Shown piece by piece: positions 53,579 to 61,768 of a DNA stretch of 64,000 nt; the stretch's first letter is position 1, and each line of letters opens with the position of its first letter. The notes below the pieces were generated by a model, which did not search any database, was not told the origin of the DNA, and saw nothing but the letters and a program-made list of their open reading frames with translations. Location of the stretch: contig JAQSWN010000035.1 in the NCBI GenBank assembly GCA_029266615.1, forward strand, positions 34,784 to 98,783. Direction: 5' to 3'. Made by a program: the position numbers and the translations under genes. This stretch comes from Polyangiaceae bacterium. GTDB lineage: Bacteria; Myxococcota_A; Polyangia; Polyangiales; Polyangiaceae.

Positions 53579-55099
53579 TCAATTGCAGTTCGTGGGAGCC
53601 CCGTTGACGTTGGTCCACGTGCTGTTCGTCGCGCACGGGCTTTCAGAAATGGTCGTCCCGCTGACGGCGACGTTCTGAATCCGAATGTCGCTGGAGGTGC
53701 CGGCGATGCGTAGCTGCCCGGAGTCCGCGATGCGGCTTTGGGCGGCCGCGTTGCCGATGGTCACGTTGTGAGCATTTTCCAGCAAGATGCTGTTGTTGCC
53801 CGTGTCTTCGATATCGACCTTGTCGATACGCGCCGCGCCGCTCCCGGAGACGGAAAACATTCCGCGCCCACCCCCGCGGGCGACCACGCTCTTGACGATG
53901 ATGTTGACCGGGTCGTACCCACCGTTGATGCGACCGTTGTTGTTGGCCATGCGGAACGCCGCGTAGCCCGTGCCACTGGCGCAGTTGGTGCAGCTCACGC
54001 TGTCGATGCTGGCGTTGATGCTGCGGTTGAGAAGAACACCGCACTCGCCCACGTCGTTGCCCTCTACCTTGCCGATCGTGATCTTGCTGATGCCATAGGT
54101 CTCCACGATGTGGCTGCCCATGCCGGAGCCGTACACGTAGTCGATCGTCAGGTTCTCGTTGAAATTCGTGTCGGAGCCGGCGCTGCCGCTCGTATCCACG
54201 CGGATGCCGATGCCCGCGGAGCCGGTGAGCCGCAAATCAATCTGGCCCAGACGCATGTTGTTGGTGCCGCGGAAGAAGATGCCGTACTGCGGTGACCCCG
54301 TCATCTTCAGGTTCGGGATCTCGATGTCTCGAGCGTTGCGCGCGTACAGCGGCGACCGGTCCGAGCCGGAGGGCGAGCCGCTCACGTTCAACGTGCCGCA
54401 GAAGTTGACTACCGTGTAACTCGGAATGCTCACTTGCGAGCTGGCGGGGATGTCGCCCGAGCCCTGGACCAAGATGCTCTCCTTCGCCGAACGGCCGGAG
54501 CTGAGGCTCCCGTATGCCGCCCGCAGCGCCGCTTCCATGTCCGCCCCGGAGTGGACTTGCTGAGCGCCCTTGGTCACGGTCCAAGTCGAGCCCGACTTGA
54601 TCATCAGCGTGGTGTAGCCGGCGGTGGAGCCATTGCAGGCGTACATGCCGGTCGACCCGCCGCCGCCCGCGCCGCCGTTCGCGGTGCCGCCGTTCGCGGT
54701 GCCGCCATTCGCGGTACCGCCATTCGCGGTGCCACCTTGCGCGCCACCCCCGCCGCCGTTCGAGCTCCCGCCGCTGCCGCCAGTGCCGTTGTTGCCGCCG
54801 CTCGAGGCCCCACTTCCTGCCAAACCGGCGCTACCGCCGGTCGCGCTCGCGCCCCCGCTCGTTGCTCCCGCGGTGCTCGTCCCGCCGAGGTTGCTGGAGC
54901 TGCCTGCCACCGCACTTGCGCCGGCTTGCGCCGCGTTGCCGCCCGCGGCGGTCGCGCCCGTGCTCGTGGTGCCGGCGGCGTTCTGTGGCTGGTCCGTGCC
55001 GTCTTCGCCCGAGCAAGCGGCTACGAGGGCTAGGGCGCTGACGAGCGCCGCGCCGCGAGGGAAGTAGGCTTTACCAGGATACGTGTGAGCTTGATCCAC
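53579..55099 (-). CDS. right-handed beta-helix lipoprotein with repeat linker
   Basis: 506 aa. Lipobox ALALVAAC (Cys about 29), then an approximately 120-residue Gly/Ala/Ser/Thr/Asn linker including four GGTAN repeats (15-bp DNA repeat). Residues about 165-500 show parallel beta-helix rungs: GDIPASSQVSIPSYTVVNFCGTLN, DIEIPNLKMTGSPQYGIFFRGTNNMRLGQIDLRL, IDSVSCTNCASGTGYAAFRMANNNGR, NNSILLENAHNVTIGNAA. This fold is used by pectate lyases, rhamnogalacturonases and related carbohydrate enzymes; no catalytic residues identified. Convergent with the lectin gene. Confidence 0.78.
   Translation of the reverse strand: MDQAHTYPGKAYFPRGAALVSALALVAACSGEDGTDQPQNAAGTTSTGATAAGGNAAQAGASAVAGSSSNLGGTSTAGATSGGASATGGSAGLAGSGASSGGNNGTGGSGGSSNGGGGGAQGGTANGGTANGGTANGGTANGGAGGGGSTGMYACNGSTAGYTTLMIKSGSTWTVTKGAQQVHSGADMEAALRAAYGSLSSGRSAKESILVQGSGDIPASSQVSIPSYTVVNFCGTLNVSGSPSGSDRSPLYARNARDIEIPNLKMTGSPQYGIFFRGTNNMRLGQIDLRLTGSAGIGIRVDTSGSAGSDTNFNENLTIDYVYGSGMGSHIVETYGISKITIGKVEGNDVGECGVLLNRSINASIDSVSCTNCASGTGYAAFRMANNNGRINGGYDPVNIIVKSVVARGGGRGMFSVSGSGAARIDKVDIEDTGNNSILLENAHNVTIGNAAAQSRIADSGQLRIAGTSSDIRIQNVAVSGTTISESPCATNSTWTNVNGAPTNCN
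54671..54730. repeat. 15-bp tandem repeat, 4 copies
   Basis: Units gccgccgttcgcggt with one or two changes encode the GGTAN linker of the beta-helix lipoprotein. Confidence 0.9.
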
Positions 55100-55245
55100 G
55101 CGATCTCAAGGGGCCGCCCCAAGACGACCTTGTCGGGACCCGACTAGTAAAGGACCTCTCCCGAGCCCTGTTCCCTTGCGACCCACTATTCAGGCGGGGT
55201 TCGTTGCGAGGTGCGCGCTTCTGAGGACGGTCGCGACTCGACAGC
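55100..55245. other. intergenic, 146 bp
   Basis: No coding signal seen. It contains the promoter region of the beta-helix lipoprotein gene. Confidence 0.4.
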
Positions 55246-55467
55246 TCACGCGGCCCGCCGCTTCCTCACGAATTGACGTGTAGCCTTGCGCATCATCCTA
55301 GCCACCGAACGCAAAGGGCCTTTCCGCCCGGAGGTGAGCCAGCGCTGACGCTCCGCGAGGTGCTCCACTCCCCGAGACACCAGTTGGTCCGCGAACGCGG
55401 CCAGCGCGTCCGCTACTAGGTCGCCCATCTGTCGGGAAGCCTTACGCAATGCTTTTCGAGTGGCCAT
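55246..55467 (-). CDS. small basic protein A
   Basis: ATG 55467 gives 73 aa: MATRKALRKASRQMGDLVAD, then helical AFADQLVSRGVEHLAERQRWL and a basic tail RMMRKATRQFVRKRRAA. Net positive, amphipathic; a DNA- or RNA-binding role is possible. It lies 34 bp after the end of small protein B and may be co-transcribed. Real existence is likely given the helical amphipathic pattern but cannot be proved. Confidence 0.5.
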   Translation of the reverse strand: MATRKALRKASRQMGDLVADALAAFADQLVSRGVEHLAERQRWLTSGRKGPLRSVARMMRKATRQFVRKRRAA

Positions 55468-55501
55468 GTTTGGGCTCGGAAGCTCGTTGTCGCTACGTGG
55501 C

Positions 55502-55750
55502 TCAGTGAGCGTGCTCGGGAACCCGCCCACCTTCGAGACGATGCTCTTCGTCCTTCGCGATGCGCCGGTCTTCCAAGCGGGAGACCACGAGCTCCTTTAG
55601 GCGGCGGGCTTGTTCACGTAGCTGGGGAATCATGGCCACGGCCGCGACACCGCTCGCAGCGAGGGCGGCGAGGCCAAAGGCAGTGCCGTTTCGACGGACA
55701 ACCTTCTTGAGCGCCTTGGCCTTCACCCGGCGCTTGGTTTTCTTACTCAT
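55502..55750 (-). CDS. small basic protein B with one membrane span
   Basis: ATG 55750 gives 82 aa: MSKKTKRRVKAKALKKVVRR, then a hydrophobic segment AFGLAALAASGVAAVAMI (about 26-43) and a charged tail (RRLKELVVSRLEDRRIAKDEEHR). Basic N-terminus, single span, charged C-terminus. Unknown; paired with small protein A. Confidence 0.5.
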   Translation of the reverse strand: MSKKTKRRVKAKALKKVVRRNGTAFGLAALAASGVAAVAMIPQLREQARRLKELVVSRLEDRRIAKDEEHRLEGGRVPEHAH

Positions 55751-56147
55751 GTCACCAACGCGTGCAGACGTCGTGCCATCCCCACCGCTTTCACGAAGCG
55801 CGCACACGCCGCGCAACGTGCATCGCGCTCAGCGCGCGATCGAGCGCCGTCGCCTCACGTTTGTGCACCTGCGTGCGCTGGAACGACTCATCTGTCTCGC
55901 GCATGACGTGTCACCCGACGGGGTTCACTCTCACCGTCGAAAAAATCTCAGCCACACCGTTGCGAGCAGCTGCGGGGGCTCGTGCGCGCCGCCAGCGCGT
56001 GGGGTGAAGCCGAGCGCTCATCGCCGCGGTGCCACGTGCAGAAGACCGCGACCTGGCCCAGCTGCCCCACTCGCGCACAAGGAGCTTTGCCGTCAGCTGC
56101 GCATCGATAACTCTAGAATCTCCCGTTAGGCGAGGCAGCCGACCAAC
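55751..56147. other. non-coding stretch, 397 bp
   Basis: Open frames here are Arg/Ser/Ala-rich with no family match, so I read it as non-coding. No RNA gene, repeat or CRISPR is visible. Confidence 0.5.
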
Positions 56148-56315
56148 TCATCGCCGCTGATTCAAGTGGGCGCGCACTTTACTGACGGCGACCCCGACCA
56201 TTTTCACGGCGGTGCGGAGCTGCGTCTCCGAGCACGCGAGCTTTTGGCACCAGTAAGCGACCTCCGTCGCGTCGTTGACGTTGATGCGGGACCGGTCTTT
56301 GACTTTTTCCGACAT
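56148..56315 (-). CDS. DUF3606 family small protein
   Basis: ATG 56315 after GGGAGTTTA; 55 aa. Sequence pattern matches DUF3606: SRINVNDATEVAYWCQKLACSETQLRTAVKMVGVAVSKVRAHL (key residues W, G and hydrophobic spacing). These proteins occur widely in soil bacteria and are of unknown function. Good ribosome binding site. Confidence 0.75.
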   Translation of the reverse strand: MSEKVKDRSRINVNDATEVAYWCQKLACSETQLRTAVKMVGVAVSKVRAHLNQRR

Positions 56316-56572
56316 TAAACTCCCATGAGGCGGACCCAACGTCCGCGCATGTCTCAAGACGTCACGTCGGGGGGGCCGTGTCAAACACCCTCGACGATGA
56401 CGCGCGAAGCGGTGCCCGCCCCGGGAGCGAGGATCGGCAGGACGCCGGACAGCCGGCAGCGCGGAACGGGCACTCAGGCCCGATGCGCGAGCTCGCTTCG
56501 GGCCCGCGGAGCGACCCCCCAAGGCTGAGATGGTTGGTCCACGGAGTGTCCGAGCAGGCACGGCCGGTGACC
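56316..56572. other. intergenic, 257 bp
   Basis: No convincing gene. It lies between the DUF3606 gene and the GNAT remnant. Confidence 0.4.
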
Positions 56573-56842
56573 TCAGCGACGCTCGTTCAGTCTGACATAA
56601 ACGGAGAACCCGTACTCGCGAAACCTTAGACGACTGGCAATACCCAAGGACGGCGCGTTCGCTCTGAGCGTCCGGTACTGAGGCACGAGTCTGGCCTGCA
56701 ACGCATGCCGCGCGGCGAGCGCCACGGCGGCCCCACCCAGGCTACGCCCGCGATGAAGCGGATGTGTGACGACCGCGATGTGAGCGATTGTATCGTTCCA
56801 CACCTCGTACCCAGCCAGCGCGAGCAGCTCGGCAAACCGCAA
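56573..56842 (-). pseudogene. GNAT acetyltransferase, 5'-truncated remnant
   Basis: 89 aa from TTG 56842, which overlaps the HAD gene stop. It holds the C-terminal half of a GNAT domain: HIAVVTHPLHRGRSLGGAAVALAARHALQ (acetyl-CoA loop, Q/RxxGxG/A shape), then RTLRANAPSLGIASRLRFREYGFSVYVRL. About the first 100-150 residues of the family's usual length are missing, and an in-frame stop closes the frame before. It may still be translated with the HAD gene. Confidence 0.65.
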
Positions 56843-57553
56843 CTAACCGAAGAGACGCATGCGCGCGTCCAGAACGTGGGCGATGCGAGCTGCTTCTGGA
56901 ACGTCGTAGCGGCGGTCCGCGTCGAGGAGCAAGCATCGGAGCCCTGCGTTTTTTGCGCCCACATAGTCCGCCGAGAATGAATCGCCAATGTAGATGCTCG
57001 TTTCCGGACTTCCGCGAGTCAGGGCCAGGGCGCGCGCGAAGATGCACGCAGACGGCTTGCGCTTGCCGTGCTCCACCGAAGTAACGACCGTTGCAAAGCA
57101 ATCCGCCACACCCATCGCGTGCAGGTGGCTGTGGATGAGAGCGGCATGATGCGTGTTGGTGACTAGAGCCAATGTGAAAGAGTCAGCCAGCTCGAGAACT
57201 AGCTCTCGCACCCCCGGAACGTACTCAACGCCCTGGTTCCACTCGCGCAAGTAGGTGTCGCGAAACAAGGAAACAACTTCGTCGTCAGGCATCCGAGGCA
57301 GAACCCGGGTCAGGAACTGAGCACAGACGGCGTCCATCGAGTACTCGTCGAGGTCCGCCTGCGCCCGGAGCTCGAGCTCGTCGAACGAGCGGGCCCAGCG
57401 CTCGACGAAATCCGCGTAGGACATGTTTGCGCCGCGCTCGAGAAGGAGCTCGTACGACTGGCGAAAACCCTCGTCGACGCGGCGGTCGGAGTAAGCGACG
57501 AGAGTCCCGAAGAAGTCGAAGAGGATATGTGTCACTTGTTGGGGGACGCTCAT
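56843..57553 (-). CDS. HAD-superfamily hydrolase (haloacid dehalogenase/phosphatase-like)
   Basis: 236 aa. Motif I is HILFDFFGTLVAYS; the second Asp of DxD is Phe, as in dehalogenase-like members rather than typical phosphatases. Motif II is LALVTNTHH (Thr/Ser), motif III K in HGKRKPSACIF, and motif IV IYIGDSFSADYVGAKNAGLRCLLL. It has an alpha-helical cap between motifs I and II. Substrate unknown. It sits directly after the GNAT gene at 57554 (stop and start 1 bp apart), so the pair may be co-transcribed. Confidence 0.85.
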   Translation of the reverse strand: MSVPQQVTHILFDFFGTLVAYSDRRVDEGFRQSYELLLERGANMSYADFVERWARSFDELELRAQADLDEYSMDAVCAQFLTRVLPRMPDDEVVSLFRDTYLREWNQGVEYVPGVRELVLELADSFTLALVTNTHHAALIHSHLHAMGVADCFATVVTSVEHGKRKPSACIFARALALTRGSPETSIYIGDSFSADYVGAKNAGLRCLLLDADRRYDVPEAARIAHVLDARMRLFG

Positions 57554-58078
57554 TCAAGGGCGTTGGTGGGGCTTCCCGGCGGGCCAATGATAAGTAACGC
57601 ATGTGACCTCGCCACCGAAGAAGGGTCCGGGGGAACGCGCGAGCACCTCACCACCGCGGGCGTCATAGAAAGCGCAGCAAGGCAGCTCGGCGAGGGTTTC
57701 GAGATAGAGCGGCGCGAGAGCGGGGCCGCGCAGCGTCGAACAGGCAACGTCCCAAAGCTGCCCGCCGATCCCTGCGCCGCGGTGAGCTGGGAGAACGTGG
57801 ACGACATAGACCTCGACGCCCACCTCAATGCTTTTCTGACGCGGTGGACCGCCGCCGATGAACCCCACCACTTGGTCCGCGATTGTGGCGACCACGTCGA
57901 CTCGATCTGCCGCCTGCAGTGAGGCCACCCACTGCTCGGTACGTCGGTCCACATCCGGCGCCGGCCATGCGCGGGCCAGCGGCGCCAAAGAGTCGTCGGC
58001 AGACGCAATATGAACGCGAGCAATGCTTTGCGCGTCGGATTGTCGAGCGCGACGGACGACGGCTCCTGCAAGGCTCAT
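57554..58078 (-). CDS. GNAT-family N-acetyltransferase
   Basis: 174 aa, complete. AVVRRARQSDAQSIARVHIASA at the start; DVVATIADQVVGFIGGG; acetyl-CoA-binding VYVVHVLPAHRGAGIGGQLWDVACSTLRG; LETLAELPCCAFYDARGGEVLARSPGPFFGG near the end. ATG 58078 overlaps the stop of the upstream GNAT remnant by 4 bp. Substrate unknown. Confidence 0.85.
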   Translation of the reverse strand: MSLAGAVVRRARQSDAQSIARVHIASADDSLAPLARAWPAPDVDRRTEQWVASLQAADRVDVVATIADQVVGFIGGGPPRQKSIEVGVEVYVVHVLPAHRGAGIGGQLWDVACSTLRGPALAPLYLETLAELPCCAFYDARGGEVLARSPGPFFGGEVTCVTYHWPAGKPHQRP

Positions 58079-58409
58079 CTAACCCAACGTATCATTGCCC
58101 AGGTGTCCGCGGGCGCACCTAGCAGAACAGCCGCTTTCTTGCCGCGCCGCGATTCAAACTTAGAAAGGACGTAGCCCGTCCGGCGACCGGGAACGAAGCC
58201 AAGGCGTTCGTAAAAGCGATGGACGCGAGCGTCGGTACGGCCGCTTTGCAGCAACACGTGGTGGCAGTCGGTCGCCCACGCTTGCGCGAGCGCGGCCTGG
58301 ACCACGGCGGTTCCGTGACCAAGCACCCGCAAGTCGGACGAGTGACCACGTTCTCGAGGAAGCCGTGGGATCTGCCTTGACAAAGCAGATTCGGCGCCGT
58401 GATCAACAT
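58075..58409 (-). pseudogene. GNAT acetyltransferase remnant with frameshift
   Basis: Two frames together form a GNAT C-terminal part. One frame begins LITAPNLLCQGRSHGFLENVV; a shift near 58330 leads to DLRVLGHGTAVVQAALAQAWATDCHHVLLQSGRTDARVHRFYERLGFVPG in the next frame. The start of the domain and its acetyl-CoA loop are disturbed by the shift, so activity is unlikely. The region upstream of 58409 has no N-terminal half. Confidence 0.65.
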
Positions 58410-58417
58410 GGGCGGAC

Positions 58418-59215
58418 CTAGAGCGACACTACTAGAGCGGTAGCGTTGTCTCGCTGACCGTCAGTTTCGTACGCCCGGAAAGCCCAATTCACCAGTGGTT
58501 GACCCGCGAGATTCGGTGGAGCAGCTCCTACCAACAGTGGATCGAATGGTCGCCAAAGACCATCGGTGCACAGGAAGACATGCGAGATGTCCGCCCGGGG
58601 CACGATAAAGGTGTCGACCTCGACGTTCTCGGTAAAACCTAGCGCGCGCGTGATGACCGTGGAGTGGTCAGCTATCGCGTCGTTCAGCTCTTGAGTGGAG
58701 CCGACTCGTCGCAATTCCTGAACTAGCGAATGATCTCTGGTCACGCACTGCCATCCCGTCGAATGACGACGGTAGAGCCGGGAATCGCCGACATGCGCGA
58801 CGACCAGGGCCTCGCGGGTGAGCGCGAAGCACGTAAGAGTCGTTCCGCAGCCGCGCCAGCGACTTGTCACGGCATCTGCGAATGCCGCGGCGTTGACTTC
58901 ACAGACCGTCGCGACGAGCGCGTCCCGAACGCGATCTGGATCGGAAGAGACTGCCACCGCGAGAGAAGCGAGCCGCTCGTTCATGATTCGAACAGCGAGC
59001 TCGGCGGCGTGACCCTGATGAACCTCGCCGTCGAGCACAGCGTAGAACGGCACCTGAGGTGCGGAGAGGTAGCGATCCTCGTTGTCGAGATGTAGTCCGC
59101 TCCGCGATTCGACGAGGACCGTCAGCCGGAAACACGATAGCACCAATCTGCGCGGCCGAATCAGGCAACCGAATCGTTGCGCTGAGCGTGCGCCCTCCCA
59201 GTCCGCGATTCGCAA
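58418..59215 (-). CDS. PP2C-type protein phosphatase
   Basis: Up to 265 aa from TTG 59215; GTG 59143 would start nearer the domain. PP2C motifs: HLDNEDRYL, YAVLDGEVHQGHAAE (metal Asp-Gly kept, but the usual DGMGG is altered), GCGTTLTCFALT, VVAHVGDSRLYRRHS, VTRDHSLVQEL, ITRALGF, HVFLCTDGLW and QRDNATALVV. It opposes Ser/Thr kinases, of which two are in the window. It follows the small gene at 59225 by 9 bp. Confidence 0.85.
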   Translation of the reverse strand: MRIADWEGARSAQRFGCLIRPRRLVLSCFRLTVLVESRSGLHLDNEDRYLSAPQVPFYAVLDGEVHQGHAAELAVRIMNERLASLAVAVSSDPDRVRDALVATVCEVNAAAFADAVTSRWRGCGTTLTCFALTREALVVAHVGDSRLYRRHSTGWQCVTRDHSLVQELRRVGSTQELNDAIADHSTVITRALGFTENVEVDTFIVPRADISHVFLCTDGLWRPFDPLLVGAAPPNLAGQPLVNWAFRAYETDGQRDNATALVVSL

Positions 59216-59224
59216 GGTAAAGAC

Positions 59225-59629
59225 CTACGGCCGACACTCGAGCGGAGACCAGGCAGCCTCGGCGTGCACGATATGACCCGCTTCGTCGAACCCGAGGACG
59301 AGGTTACCCACCACGGTCTCGCCATCCGCCTCGAACGCTTCCCGGTGGTCCGGGTCCGCTGCGCGTGCCACGGCGAGGATGGCGGGCGGGGCTGCGCGAT
59401 TACTCACGGGGGCAAGGATTGCGAGTGCTTGTTTTAGGGCAACACATGTTTGACGCACGTTGGCGTCGTCATGTTTTTGCGCCGCTGCATGATCGATCGT
59501 GTCGTAGACCCACCACATATTCGAGAAGACCAGACCCGCGATCGCTACCGCGAACGCAGCGAGCCACGCAGATTGACGCCGCTCGTTGGGAGGCAACCGC
59601 GCGCTTGACTCGAAAGACGGGTCCCTCAT
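59225..59629 (-). CDS. small membrane protein, unknown
   Basis: 134 aa. A single span (SAWLAAFAVAIAGLVFSNMWWVY) follows 20 polar residues; the C-terminal part is Ala-rich and acidic (LAVARAADPDHREAFEADGETVVGNLVLGFDEAGHIVHAEAAW). No family recognised. Probably co-transcribed with the downstream PP2C gene. Confidence 0.55.
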   Translation of the reverse strand: MRDPSFESSARLPPNERRQSAWLAAFAVAIAGLVFSNMWWVYDTIDHAAAQKHDDANVRQTCVALKQALAILAPVSNRAAPPAILAVARAADPDHREAFEADGETVVGNLVLGFDEAGHIVHAEAAWSPLECRP

Positions 59630-59726
59630 CTCGTTCGGTGCAGCGTACGGCCGTTAACGAGCGGCCGCACTCAGAAACCCGAAGGCGTAAATGGCAATGA
59701 CGAGCCCCATGGCACTTCGCTGCGGT

Positions 59727-60371
59727 TTACGGGCGGTCGGCTTGCGCTAGCGAGCCGAGGATCGCGAGCGCGAATTGCTCGGCAAGGGGACGTGCACCTG
59801 TGAACCCCGCGTAGAATTGGTTCCCGGAAACGTGAACGACGAACAATTGGCAGCCCCCGCCTTGCGCCGTTCCGAAGGCCACACCCTCCATATCGCGGCG
59901 CTGTAGGCGCGTATCAACGCGGCGGAATCCCGAAAGGAGTCCATCCCAGGTGTGCCACATCCGGAAGCGTAGCGACTCCGCGTCCACGTCCACCCGTGAT
60001 GGCCAGACCTGGTCCATCACGAGCTGCACGAGAGCTGCTGTCGAAAAGAGGCCGAGGACTAAGGCCAGCGGCAGGCTGAGCAGCAAACCGAGCAGCCCCT
60101 CGAGCAAAGGAACATCGGCACTTCTCTGGCGCCAGATGATGGCGGTCGACGCGATTCCGAACAGCCCGAGAGCCCCCAAGCAGCCCATGCAACCGAGATT
60201 GGCCGGCGCCCGCATCGCGAGATGGAGTGTGGAGGCCGGACCACTGGCGCGGCTGGCTGCAGCCCAGCGTTCGTGACGAGCACCACGGACCCAGCAAAGT
60301 CCGCACCGGGGGCATGTGAACGAGGCTGAATCACCCCCGACGGGTGCTCGGCAATTCGGACAGTCCAGCAA
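59727..60371 (-). CDS. zinc-ribbon membrane protein, unknown
   Basis: 214 aa. An N-terminal zinc ribbon has four Cys (MLDCPNCRAPVGG ... FTCPRCGLCW). Two membrane spans at about 60-80 and 95-120 (GCMGCLGALGLFGIASTAIIW, LLGLLLSLPLALVLGLFSTAALVQLV). A beta-rich C-terminal domain of about 90 residues (VDVDAESLRFRMWHTWDGLLSGF, QLFVVHVSGNQFYAGFTG). No family recalled. It belongs to a minus-strand group of small envelope proteins. Confidence 0.6.
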   Translation of the reverse strand: MLDCPNCRAPVGGDSASFTCPRCGLCWVRGARHERWAAASRASGPASTLHLAMRAPANLGCMGCLGALGLFGIASTAIIWRQRSADVPLLEGLLGLLLSLPLALVLGLFSTAALVQLVMDQVWPSRVDVDAESLRFRMWHTWDGLLSGFRRVDTRLQRRDMEGVAFGTAQGGGCQLFVVHVSGNQFYAGFTGARPLAEQFALAILGSLAQADRP

Positions 60372-60386
60372 AGTGCGCGGCCCGTC

Positions 60387-60674
60387 CTAGCGTGCAAAGT
60401 GCCGTGAGATCACGGCGTTGTACGCATCTTGCTGGGCATCAGCTACGCAGCCCGTGCCCACGATCTGGACGCCGTGCTGCTCAAGCTCGCGCACGGCAGT
60501 TGGCAACTCGACTGGGCGCTCGGATGGGGGCCCGCTAACGACGAAATACTTGGGATTGCCGATTGCCAGATCCCAGTACGCGCTCGCGGAGCCGGACGGA
60601 GTGGCAAGGGCCGCGATCACGACGATCGATGCCGCTGCCCCGACGACAAGCCACAACCGCGCGCTCCTCGGCAT
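60387..60674 (-). CDS. small exported or membrane protein, unknown
   Basis: 95 aa. Hydrophobic N-terminus (LWLVVGAAASIVVIAAL, about 7-25) as signal or anchor; then ASAYWDLAIGNPKYFVVSGPPSERPVELPTAVRELEQHGVQIVGTGC (key residues). One Cys in the mature part. No family recognised. Confidence 0.5.
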   Translation of the reverse strand: MPRSARLWLVVGAAASIVVIAALATPSGSASAYWDLAIGNPKYFVVSGPPSERPVELPTAVRELEQHGVQIVGTGCVADAQQDAYNAVISRHFAR

Positions 60675-60740
60675 CCGGTCGCAGTCTACCTAAGCCGTGG
60701 AGATCCGCAACGAGCCACCAGCACTGGCAAAGTGGTGCCC

Positions 60741-61023
60741 ATGAACGTGGGGGCGCTGCTACTCGTGGTCGTCGTGCTCGCCGCCGTCGTGGTAACGGTC
60801 CGGAGGTCACGGCCCGCTGGGAGCGCTGCTGGCGATAGTGGGGGTCATCAAGACGTTTGGCGCCATGGGCGGAGAAAGCCTCGATCCGTCCCAGAAAGCG
60901 CGAGTCCTCGCGGCCGATACACCTGCGGCGGCAACTTGGACAGCCTCCGGGATCACGCTGTGGGTAGCAAGCGCGGTCGCGATGGCGTGGTTAACGAGAA
61001 AGCGCGGAGGTCCAGCTAGTTGA
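60741..61023 (+). pseudogene. small TolQ/ExbB/MotA-like fragment with frameshift
   Basis: The first frame from ATG 60741 gives MNVGALLLVVVVLAAVVVTVRRSR. After a shift near 60815 the sequence PLGALLAIVGVIKTFGAMGGESLDPSQKARVLA... in the next frame resembles the TolQ/ExbB core helix pair (GVIxxFxAMGGES.DPSQKARVLA). Neither frame alone has both parts. It is far shorter than a normal TolQ (about 220 aa). A broken gene or an odd small proton-channel protein. Confidence 0.45.
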
Positions 61024-61071
61024 CGCACATCGCTCAAAGGGCGACTTCGACGGATTGGTGTGCAGCACCTA

Positions 61072-61768
61072 TCACGAAACGGCTAGCAAACTTGGCAAGA
61101 CCTCCTCGGCGCGCCCGAGGATGACTTCTCGAAAAGCTGGATTGTGTGGCGTCATCGGTTCGAGGTTGATGAAGATCGTCCTCGCTCCGGCGTACGCGGC
61201 CGCGCGCACGAAATTGGAGGCAGGCGACACGGTGCCTGACGTTCCAACGGCCAGAAACGGCGTCCACGGGCAGCGCTTCATCGAACAAGGTAACGGCGGG
61301 ACGCAGGGGTGCGGCGCAGCTCGGGCAGGTTGGGCATCCGTTTGGCGAGCTTGCCAGGTCTTCGTCGCGGGCGAAGTCGCATCGGGTGCAGCGACTCTGG
61401 CGCAGGCTACCGTGGAGCTCCACGACGCGCGTGGAACCAGCGAGCGAATGCAAGCCATCAACGTTCTGGGTTAGGACGGTCAGAGACTGGTCGGAGCGAA
61501 GGCGGTGTTCGGCGTGCGCGATGGCGAGATGCCCTAGGTTCGGTTGAGCCTGCGCGATCTGGCGTCGGACGCTACTGAAGAACGCCCACACCTTACCGGG
61601 ATCCTCCGACATGGCAGCGGCGGTCGCGTGGCTGGCAACGTCCACGGTTTCCCACAGTCCGCCAACACCGCGATACGTCGGCAGACCCGACGCAACCGAG
61701 ATGCCCGCGCCGGTCATGATCACGATCTGCTTGTATTGCGCGATATCGAGCGGGAGGGTGGCTGACAT
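61072..61768 (-). pseudogene. SIR2-family NAD-dependent deacylase with internal deletion and frameshift
   Basis: ATG 61768 has a perfect AGGAGGT site. The first frame covers GAGISVASGLPTYRG, TQNVDGLH, VVELHGSLRQSRCTRC, the zinc Cys cluster (NGCPTCPSCAAPLRP) and LFDEALPVDA. Then the frame changes, and the rest of a sirtuin (FLAVGTSGTVSPASNFVRAAAYAGARTIFINLEPMTPHNPAFREVIL) continues in another frame to a stop at 61072. About 11-12 residues expected between DEALPVDA and FLAVGTSG are missing. The first frame instead runs to 61034 with an unrelated tail (244 aa). Loss of the NAD-binding loop region should inactivate it. Confidence 0.75.

Noticed and set aside
55560..56129. 189-aa plus-strand open frame
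   Set aside because: Arg/Ser/Ala-rich, overlaps a small minus-strand gene, and no homology is recognisable.
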